Positions 60,501 through 64,000 of a stretch of DNA of 64,000 nucleotides are shown piece by piece (the stretch's first letter is position 1; the number at the start of each line of letters is the position of its first letter). Source of the stretch: Emydura subglobosa. Lineage: Eukaryota; Chordata; Testudines; Chelidae. The stretch spans positions 67,779,075-67,843,074 of the forward strand of contig ML679961.1 in the NCBI GenBank assembly GCA_007922225.1, given 5' to 3'. A model generated the notes under the pieces. It saw only the letters and a program-made list of their open reading frames with translations. It was not told the origin of the DNA and ran no database searches. Position numbers and translations under genes: made by a program.

Positions 60501-61043
60501 TAAATCTCAGGAGTTCCTAGCTCTTATTCCTGTGCACAGTGCACCAGGCCACACTGCATCCTAGCATCATCTCTCTCTATAAAACTGTTGCACACTGAAG
60601 AACTTCTGTGAATAGCATGTTAGCAAAAACAACAGTATGAACTGTATAAGTGCCCCCATTTCATATTACACACTTGAAGCCATGAAGCTATCTCACCATT
60701 GCCTTCTCTCTCTGACCCTCACACAGGCAGCAAGAAGAAAATCCGTCTGTATCAATTCCTTCTGGACCTTCTTCGAAGTGGAGAGATGAAGGACAGCATC
60801 TGGTGGGTGGACAAGGAAAAGGGCACTTTTCAGTTCTCCTCCAAACACAAAGAGGTACTGGCACACCGCTGGGGCATTCAGAAAGGCAACCGCAAGAAAA
60901 TGACCTACCAGAAGATGGCACGGGCATTGAGAAACTACGGGAAGACGGGGGAAGTCAAGAAGGTCAAGAAGAAGCTGACATACCAGTTTAGTGGAGAGGT
61001 AATGGGAAAGGGGGGCACTGATAGGAAGCATTATTCTCACTGA
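36490..61043 (+). CDS. SPI1: PU.1 (SPI1), ETS-family transcription factor, five coding exons
   Basis: Joined exons 36490-36534, 45580-45673, 53161-53348, 59245-59401 and 60727-61043 give 266 residues plus TGA; human PU.1 is about the same length. All introns have GT..AG ends, with phases 0, 1, 0, 1. Domains seen: acidic N-terminal activation region (about residues 16-70), Gln-rich stretch (73-82), PEST/acidic linker (about 110-161) with SSDEE and VSDGE serines, and the ETS winged helix (about 166-250). The recognition helix reads MARALRNYG, with Arg227 and Arg230 matching the two DNA-contact arginines known in the family. PU.1 is a nuclear factor binding GAGGAA-type sites and directing myeloid and B-cell development. 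No frameshift or premature stop is seen, so the gene appears intact. Identification rests on near-identity of the ETS domain to vertebrate PU.1; SpiB and SpiC differ in the N-terminal part. Confidence 0.97.
37290..38127 (+). repeat. 421-bp tandem duplication in SPI1 intron 1
   Basis: Two head-to-tail units, 37290-37710 and 37711-38127. Both run from TTGTTTATTAAGAAAG through TGGGGAGTCTCTGAAG, GATGGCCCTGGGTACACTTG and TCAGTTGTTGGCATCCATG to CATTTCTCAGACT and AATAGCT. They differ by many substitutions and small indels (by eye roughly 85 percent alike), so the duplication is not recent. It lies 0.75 kb downstream of exon 1. No known transposon is recognised in the unit. Confidence 0.9.
38130..41050. 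other. SPI1 intron 1 interior
   Basis: No repeat family recognised. G-run at about 39974-39983. Any intronic control element would have to be found by conservation. Confidence 0.5.
41056..41155 (+). other. Candidate alternative SPI1 first exon (weak)
   Basis: TATAAATA at 41056-41063, then about 55 nt later a strong-context ATG (GCCATGG, 41119) and a donor (AGGTAAC, after 41155). The 37-nt coding part ends in phase 1: it is out of frame with exon 2 but in frame with exon 3. A rival explanation is that this is the 3' end of the DIRS-like element whose recombinase fragment lies at 41379-41600. No transcript evidence. Confidence 0.15.
41379..41600 (-). pseudogene. DIRS-like tyrosine recombinase C-terminal fragment, SPI1 intron 1
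   Basis: Minus-strand reading contains [11 protein letters not shown], then [20 protein letters not shown] and EEICKAAT. This lines up with the catalytic block seen at 19038-19229. The Arg of His-x-x-Arg is His here (HSTH), so it would be inactive even if expressed. Antisense to SPI1. The rest of the element is not recognisable. Confidence 0.7.
41700..44305. other. SPI1 intron 1, possible rest of DIRS-like element
   Basis: Minus-strand frames at 42753-42974 and 43505-43892 would lie where the body of the element at 41379-41600 is expected, but I recognise no motif in them. Poly-T run near 43240. Confidence 0.35.
44311..44548. mobile_element. GC-rich MITE copy in SPI1 intron 1
   Basis: Starts CCCTGGTCTACATTTACCTG and ends TATAGACATACCCTGA. 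CpG-richer than its surroundings (GATCTGACGGCGGCGACTTT). A sister copy lies at 59936-60212 in intron 4; the two share GCTGTGCTTCCCTTCTGTG and GCGCTACGCCACTTGAGGGG. Confidence 0.8.
45580..45673 (+). CDS. SPI1: SPI1 coding exon 2
   Basis: Preceded by a pyrimidine tract and CTCTGCAG, followed by GTAAGT. Encodes residues 16-46 plus the first base of codon 47, beginning PSED and ending DGESHG. This is the start of the acidic transactivation domain, rich in Tyr, Asp and Glu. Exon entry is phase 0 and exit phase 1, as in mammalian SPI1. Confidence 0.97.
45955..46330 (+). pseudogene. L2-like LINE fragment, SPI1 intron 2
   Basis: A frame reads [20 protein letters not shown], fitting the L.LHWLPI..RIQFKL segment. 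A pyrimidine-rich decayed 3' part follows to about 46330. Confidence 0.65.
46374..46670. mobile_element. MITE in SPI1 intron 2 with internal palindrome
   Basis: Starts CCAGTCTATACGTACAGTG and ends GGCTGTAGTGTAGACATAGC. The interior has GATACAGCTACATCACTGCA and a 32-bp palindrome at 46452-46483 (ATGCCAATGGGAGAG then its inverse, 2-nt spacer). Similar to 812-1090 and 9758-10025. Confidence 0.7.
47636..47720 (-). repeat. MIR-like SINE fragment (inverted), SPI1 intron 2
   Basis: TGTGCCTCAGTTTCCACATC and TGCAAAATGAGGATTATACT are the reverse complement of the MIR core. Confidence 0.75.
48105..48560 (+). repeat. Ancient interspersed repeat, SPI1 intron 2
   Basis: ATTATGTATTTGCGTTATGG, TCACAGTCTAAGACAACAAG and TTGTAGGCATTGCAGAAGTG with GGTCTTGAGGAGGGATGTGA follow a repeat common in turtles. 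Related text may be at 1790-2105. Confidence 0.5.
48757..49060. mobile_element. MITE with about 100-bp inverted arms, SPI1 intron 2
   Basis: Left GTCTACACTTCGAGCTGGAG and TGATTCCCAGCTCAAGGAGA mirror right TCTCCTCAAGCTGGGAATCA and TTTCGAAGTGTAGAC. TGCTAGCTCAATGAGAGCTA mirrors GTTCTCATTGAGCTACCATG. A clear foldback element. Confidence 0.8.
49148..49440 (+). repeat. Interspersed repeat, copy 3 of 3, SPI1 intron 2
   Basis: Contains TTTTTCTTAAAGCTCCAGGT and TAGCACTCATAGTTGCAGAG, then AAAACCCAAAGTAT and CTGACTCATGATTTTTGAAT, in the same order as copy 1. Confidence 0.65.
49445..51125. other. SPI1 intron 2 interior
   Basis: No gene or named repeat. Short ATTATCATCATCATCATG run near 50612. Confidence 0.5.
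51130..51385 (+). repeat. Ancient LINE-type repeat, SPI1 intron 2
   Basis: TTTTAAAGATTAACACTAGA, ACCTGGAAGCGGATCAAGAA and GGCCAGTGCAG, then ATCACTGTGGCTAAGT, correspond to a widespread reptile LINE 3' repeat. Family name not certain. Confidence 0.5.
51925..52196. mobile_element. MITE in SPI1 intron 2
   Basis: Left GGGTCTGTGTACACTGCAAT and GGTGTGATTGCAGCTGAAGT mirror right ACTTGAGCTGCAATAACACC and GCAATTGCACCGCAGACATA. GAGCTAGCTTTAATGTAGCT mirrors CCCAAGCTAGCTTGGGTACA. Confidence 0.75.
52240..52580 (+). pseudogene. L2-like LINE fragment, SPI1 intron 2
   Basis: Reads [20 protein letters not shown] and [15 protein letters not shown], a well-preserved piece of the same L2 segment. A stop at GATCTCCTGTGA. 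Same direction as SPI1. Confidence 0.7.
53161..53348 (+). CDS. SPI1: SPI1 coding exon 3
   Basis: Acceptor TTTCCTTTAG, donor GTATGG. Encodes residues 47-109 (DHYWEY to GLNHQ), covering the rest of the acidic region and the Gln-rich segment [20 protein letters not shown], which is almost unchanged from mammals. Known PU.1 biology places transactivation and TBP/CBP contacts here; that role is from the family, not the sequence. Confidence 0.97.
53349..54595. other. SPI1 intron 3, first part
   Basis: Nothing recognised. The overlapping frames at 53680-53890 are in unrelated phases. Confidence 0.5.
54600..56150 (+). pseudogene. CR1 LINE remnant (reverse transcriptase to 3' end), SPI1 intron 3
   Basis: About 1.55 kb of a non-LTR retrotransposon in the same direction as SPI1. 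The first segment (54601-54918) carries the CR1 motifs [10 protein letters not shown] and [14 protein letters not shown]. Later segments in two other frames (55376-55666, 55791-55982) carry the thumb region ([18 protein letters not shown]). The end GAGCCTTACATTTCTATATTCT matches the CR1 3' terminus. Frame changes, stops and loss of the catalytic box (about 55275-55286, where FADD is expected) show it is dead. 5'-truncated, as most CR1 copies are. Confidence 0.9.
56245..56320 (+). repeat. Possible tRNA-derived SINE head
   Basis: TAGCTATAGTAGCTCATGCA followed by GTGGTTCAATCCC resembles A and B boxes of RNA polymerase III promoters in tRNA-derived SINEs. It does not fold as a proper tRNA, and no SINE tail is recognised. 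Confidence 0.35.
56453..56500 (+). repeat. 24-bp direct duplication
   Basis: TAGTTTGTTATTGAGGGAGG occurs twice in tandem, 24 bases apart. Simple slippage-type duplication in intron 3. Confidence 0.8.
56995..57240 (+). repeat. Pyrimidine-rich degenerate minisatellite, SPI1 intron 3
   Basis: About seven units of roughly 30-38 nt, each starting AG(A/G)G.CA(C/T)CA. and ending in CTTCCCCC-like runs (AAGGCACCATTCATCC, ACAGCACCATCCCATG, AGAGGCATCATTCCCC, AAGAGACACCACCCAC). More than 80 percent pyrimidine in places. Confidence 0.75.
57245..58880. other. SPI1 intron 3, unassigned
   Basis: Contains a 165-codon minus-strand open frame (57691-58188) in GC-richer DNA, without recognised family motifs. 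Possibly an unrecognised repeat. Confidence 0.4.
58886..58985 (+). repeat. MIR-like SINE fragment, SPI1 intron 3
   Basis: TTATCATCTGCCTTGTACAG and GTGAGGAAACCGAGGCACAA with AGAGGTGATATGACT are the MIR core region. Confidence 0.75.
59245..59401 (+). CDS. SPI1: SPI1 coding exon 4 (PEST region)
   Basis: Acceptor TTTCCTACAG, donor GTCAGT. Encodes residues 110-161 plus one base of codon 162: [11 protein letters not shown], then [12 protein letters not shown] and [10 protein letters not shown]. The acidic Ser-rich motif matches the PEST region. Ser143 in VSDGE corresponds to the serine whose CK2 phosphorylation recruits IRF4 in mammals (family knowledge). The tail of the linker ([10 protein letters not shown]) is the least conserved part. 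Confidence 0.96.
59936..60212. mobile_element. GC-rich MITE copy in SPI1 intron 4, with hairpin
   Basis: Same element as 44311-44548 in the same orientation, starting CCCTGGTCTATACTTACCTG and ending near TATAGACATA. It carries an extra fold-back segment (59964-60026) which the intron-1 copy lacks. Confidence 0.8.
59964..60026. repeat. Near-perfect hairpin (29-bp arms, 5-nt loop)
   Basis: Arm CAGCAGTCGACGGGAATTAT... (59964-59992), loop GCAGA, then the inverse arm ending GTCGACTGCTG (59998-60026). Two mismatched positions, one of them a G-U pair in RNA. Lies in SPI1 intron 4, so it would be transcribed. Confidence 0.9.
60245..60570 (+). repeat. MIR-like SINE, SPI1 intron 4
   Basis: ATCCTCGCAACACCATTGGA, TATTATCCCTATTTTACAGA and AAACTGAGGCAGTGAGG, then GGACTAAATCTCAGGAGTTC. 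A roughly 80-bp insert sits in the middle (60360-60450). Ends 160 nt before SPI1 exon 5. Confidence 0.8.
60727..61043 (+). CDS. SPI1: SPI1 coding exon 5 (ETS DNA-binding domain)
   Basis: Acceptor CCCTCACACAG. Encodes residues 162-266 and the TGA at 61041-61043. Contains the whole ETS domain from [16 protein letters not shown] to [11 protein letters not shown]. Signature tryptophans ([14 protein letters not shown]) and the recognition helix RALRNYG are intact. The C-terminal tail after SGEV ([13 protein letters not shown]) is short and differs from mammals, as expected for this variable end. Confidence 0.98.
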
Positions 61044-61414
61044 GCACAGGCCTTGGGACCCTGAGCAAGCCAAAAAATGAAGACCCCCTGGCTGAATATT
61101 GGCAGAGGAGACGGATGCATCTTTTCTTTGCTTCATGTGTCCACTTCTCTACCTTGTCAGGGCTTTTAACATACATGTCTCTGGTACGAATTCCCTTCTT
61201 CAGCACTTGAGAATCCTACAGATAAGAGAATTCTTTGCTTCCATCCAACAAGCTGGACAGAGTTGGGAAATTTTAAAGATGTATAAATATATTATTGTCT
61301 GAAAATATTGTTTTGATTGTTGTAATTAATGGATACAGCTGATGAAGTTTTGCCCTTCAAAGGTAGTGCTGTGTCATCCTCAGTGACACTGCATTAGCTT
61401 ACAGCTTTTAAATT

Positions 61415-61422
61415 AGCATTAA
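61415..61422 (+). promoter_or_regulatory. SPI1: miR-155 target site in the SPI1 3' UTR
   Basis: AGCATTAA is the complete 8-mer complement of the miR-155 seed (positions 2-8 plus A opposite position 1). Pairing continues through miRNA position 11 (bases 61412-61422). PU.1 is an established miR-155 target in mammalian B cells and granulocytes, so position and match suggest a conserved site. Confidence 0.75.
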
Positions 61423-61518
61423 TACAGGCTCTGCCGCAGCTCTCAACAGCTAGAGAGAAGTTTGCAGATCTTGGAAAAATACCTGTTCTGTTTAAATAGT
61501 AATAACATGTATATATTT

Positions 61519-61524
61519 AATAAA
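61519..61524 (+). terminator. SPI1: SPI1 poly(A) signal AATAAA
   Basis: Canonical AATAAA 476 nt after the stop codon, followed about 20 nt later by a GT-rich downstream element. It is the first canonical AATAAA after the coding sequence. Confidence 0.8.
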
Positions 61525-61974
61525 ATTTGATATAATGAAGCCTTGGTGTTTGCATGACGGATGGTTGCTTTACAAACTAGTCTCACTTGCATTCACACAG
61601 TATCATCCAAAGTATGGTAATTGGGTATAGAGAAGAATAGACTACAGTACTTTATCCACATTTTATGTCTCCCTGGGCTTCTTGTTTCCCTGGAAACACT
61701 GACAGCATTTTCAGACTATGAAACAAAAGTGAGTGGGGATCACAGTGTATGAGGTTGTAAAATCCCAAATCACTAGGAACCTGAAAAACACAAACACTAA
61801 AGTCCCAAATCACCACTGCCATGCATGCTGTATCATCATTTATACCTGCACAAATTAAGTGCAAAGTAGGTATAACACACTATCAATTCAGAATTTTCCA
61901 CTCATTTATACTGATGGTTGCAATTTACACCCACACATTGCTTTGAATATATTTGGCTTATGTTAACCCATGTT

Positions 61975-62205
61975 GGGGTATGTCTACACTCAGGGTTTAT
62001 CTGTACTTGAAACATTACGGCAACACATCTACAGTGCTGCAGCTGAAGGGTTTGCCTGTTGGCATAGGTAATCCATCTCCCTGAGAGGTGGTATCTAGGT
62101 TGATGGAAGAATTCTTCTACATCCAGGATTAGATCAGCAGAGCTACGTCTTTCAAGGGGTGTGGATTTTTTGTAGCTATGACAGTGTACTTTTCAGTGTA
62201 GACCA
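61975..62205. mobile_element. MITE downstream of SPI1
   Basis: Starts GGGGTATGTCTACACTCAGG and ends CAGTGTAGACCAACC, giving inverted ends of the TCTACACT family. The middle has GTGCTGCAGCTGAAGG and TAATCCATCTCCCTGAGAGG. Confidence 0.65.
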
Positions 62206-62239
62206 ACCTTTATTCCTCTTTCACTCATCTTCTCTCTCT

Positions 62240-62405
62240 TTCCTATTGTTTGTTACATCCACTGTTGCATCTTGTTTTCATTTATATTGTGAGCTCTTTT
62301 GGGTAGTGATTGTCCTTTTACTATGTGTTTTACAGTGCTTAGCACAGTTACACCTAGATCTTGACTGTGGCCTCTAGGCACTACTGTAAAATAGAAAATA
62401 AACTA
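62240..62405 (+). repeat. L2/SINE-type 3' tail
   Basis: TTGTGAGCTCTTTTGGGTAG, TTTTACAGTGCTTAGCACAG and CTCTAGGCACTACTGTAAAA form the common amniote tail (GTGAGCTC..GGG..GTGATTG) ending in AATAAACTAAC. Confidence 0.7.
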
Positions 62406-62409
62406 ACAA

Positions 62410-64000
62410 TAACTCGCTACAGATATAAATTACTTCATAGTGCAAGTACTGGAAGATTAGGCCCAAAGGGTCAGTAATACTGGGAAGCACTAACTAGCTT
62501 TACTGAATTCCATAAACAAACAAACGAAACAATCCCATTTTAGGAGAATTTTGAGATTTCATGGCTCTAGATAAGCATTTGAAAATTAGGAAATGTCACA
62601 GTTAAGGTAGCATGTGAACTTTTATTCCGCCCCCCTGTGCACATATATTACAATAGTCTAGTTACAGACTACCAAATATTTTTTCTACAGCCTGAAATAC
62701 ATGAGGGCCCTTGACAAAGAGTCCATGAGTATTGTACAAGATTCATAGTATATATTCACATCATATAACACGCACCTTGCATGATTATAGGAAAAACTGT
62801 ATAGGTGGAAAGTGTAACAAAAGTCTCTAAGAAGCTAGAAGAGATAGTGCATACCATTCATGGGCCCAGACCACACTGAAAGCTTGGATAAAAGAGTCTG
62901 GTTCTTATTTAAACGTATTCAACAGTGACATATACTGTCAAACATGGGGATGAGGAAGACATGGGCAAATAAGTAACTTTGGTTTCTCAGAGCTTGATCC
63001 AGTGAGGCAGTGAGCAGCCTCATGTCTCATTGAGGCCTGTGAGAGATGAGAATGCTCAGCACCTTGTAGGATTAAGTCTTTAAAGTTATATTCCAAATTA
63101 GTCAATTTTGTCTATAGTAACAGTCCCACTGGGGAAGTGAAGAGACTAATGTCATAACTGTGCAGTGCTAATTCCTTGGAACCAGACAGGAAGAAGCAAC
63201 TGCTTTAAAGTAATTTTTTCCAAGTATGTAATTTCTTCCTGTCTCCTGATTCAGGGACCTGGTAAATATATTTACTGATGCTAGAAATCTGAATTACAGC
63301 TGGCCAAGAGTTTCAGAACTTTCTGTATCAAAGGCAGCAGTTGCTGAAAGGGGGACTGCTTTTTAATTTTCTAAAAAATCTTGCAGCTTGTCTTTAAATC
63401 AATGCTCTTCAGAAATCACTCCCTTTGCTATTAGTTGAGCATTTATACACTCAGATGGAGTCAAGTTATAACAGAGATTGTAAAACCAACGTAAGGGAAG
63501 CCTTTATAATTTTAGAAGCAACTTAGTGATCTGCTTTCTACATCACACAAAACAATCATCATTAAAATTGACTCCCTCAAACTCCTTCTGCCTCAATGTG
63601 GTAGACTTTAGGAACTGGTACCACTCTAAGTCCTGAGACAGCTCTCAATGGAGGCTAGAACAACTCCTTCCAATGATAGTCTTCAGGATTTCTTCAGTGC
63701 TGAATTTGAAGTTGAGAGCTTCTTCCCTTGTCCTGCCTTTTCTGTTTGGCACTGAGGGTGATTCAGATCCAGGAACTGCCTAGAATCAAGACATTCATCC
63801 CTCTCTTACCTGAGTTGAGAGGAAAGTAGAGAATAACTCATATCTTCATGAGGAATGTCCTCACCCAAACACAGCTGGCATAGCAAAACTGGCCTGGAAT
63901 AGCTTTACAGTCTCTGATATCAGAGCTTGATGGACAAGTATCATTTCCTCTTATAAGGAAACTGATGATTCAAACAGAGCAAATCTGTGATAGGCCATAT
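62410..64000. other. Downstream intergenic, nothing recognised
   Basis: No exon of a neighbour gene can be identified. AT-rich, many stops in all frames. Confidence 0.5.

Larger units (their letters stand above)
61044..61545 (+). other. SPI1: SPI1 3' untranslated region
   Basis: Follows the TGA and ends near the AATAAA at 61519-61524, a length of about 500 nt, similar to mammalian SPI1. It contains a strong miR-155 seed match (61415-61422) and AT-rich stretches. The exact cleavage site is inferred, about 15-25 nt after the signal, just before a GT-rich run (CCTTGGTGTTTGC). Confidence 0.75.

Noticed and set aside
60693..61136. 147-codon minus-strand frame over SPI1 exon 5
   Set aside because: Shadow of the highly conserved ETS exon; translation is not protein-like.
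1..64000. CRISPR arrays, operons, phage or bacterial genes
   Set aside because: Introns, CR1/L2/MIR repeats and an ETS gene show vertebrate DNA; no regularly spaced direct repeats are present.

Overview
The window looks like nuclear DNA of a reptile, most probably a turtle (cryptodire). It is AT-rich and CpG-poor, has intron-split coding sequence, and is packed with decayed CR1 and L2 retrotransposons, a DIRS-type tyrosine-recombinase retrotransposon, a chromodomain Ty3/Gypsy fragment, and many short inverted-repeat DNA transposons of the kind with ends reading 'TCTACACT', which are typical of turtle genomes. The turtle call is inference from repeat style. There is nothing bacterial, and no rRNA or CRISPR array.

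One protein-coding gene can be supported, and it is complete: SPI1, encoding the ETS transcription factor PU.1, on the + strand. Five coding exons (36490-36534, 45580-45673, 53161-53348, 59245-59401, 60727-61043) join in frame into 266 residues. A 3' UTR follows, with a poly(A) signal at 61519-61524 and an 8-mer match to the miR-155 seed at 61415-61422.

Layout. 1-36 kb is upstream intergenic DNA with no host exon that I can recognise. It holds MITE copies, a Tigger/pogo-like element (5527-5929), a hAT element with a perfect 8-bp target duplication (15268-15677), L2 remnants, a nested DIRS/Gypsy/MITE mosaic (about 18.4-24.6 kb), a PIF/Harbinger Myb-like gene remnant (28.77-30.53 kb) and an antisense CR1 (33.6-34.6 kb). 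36.4-61.5 kb is SPI1. Its introns hold a 421-bp tandem duplication, a DIRS-like recombinase fragment, L2 copies, a CR1 copy, MITEs and a pyrimidine-rich minisatellite. 61.5-64 kb is downstream intergenic DNA.

No undescribed multi-gene system is visible. The most useful observations are the turtle PU.1 gene model with its two alternative starts, the miR-155 site, the intron-1 tandem duplication, and the nested retroelement structures.
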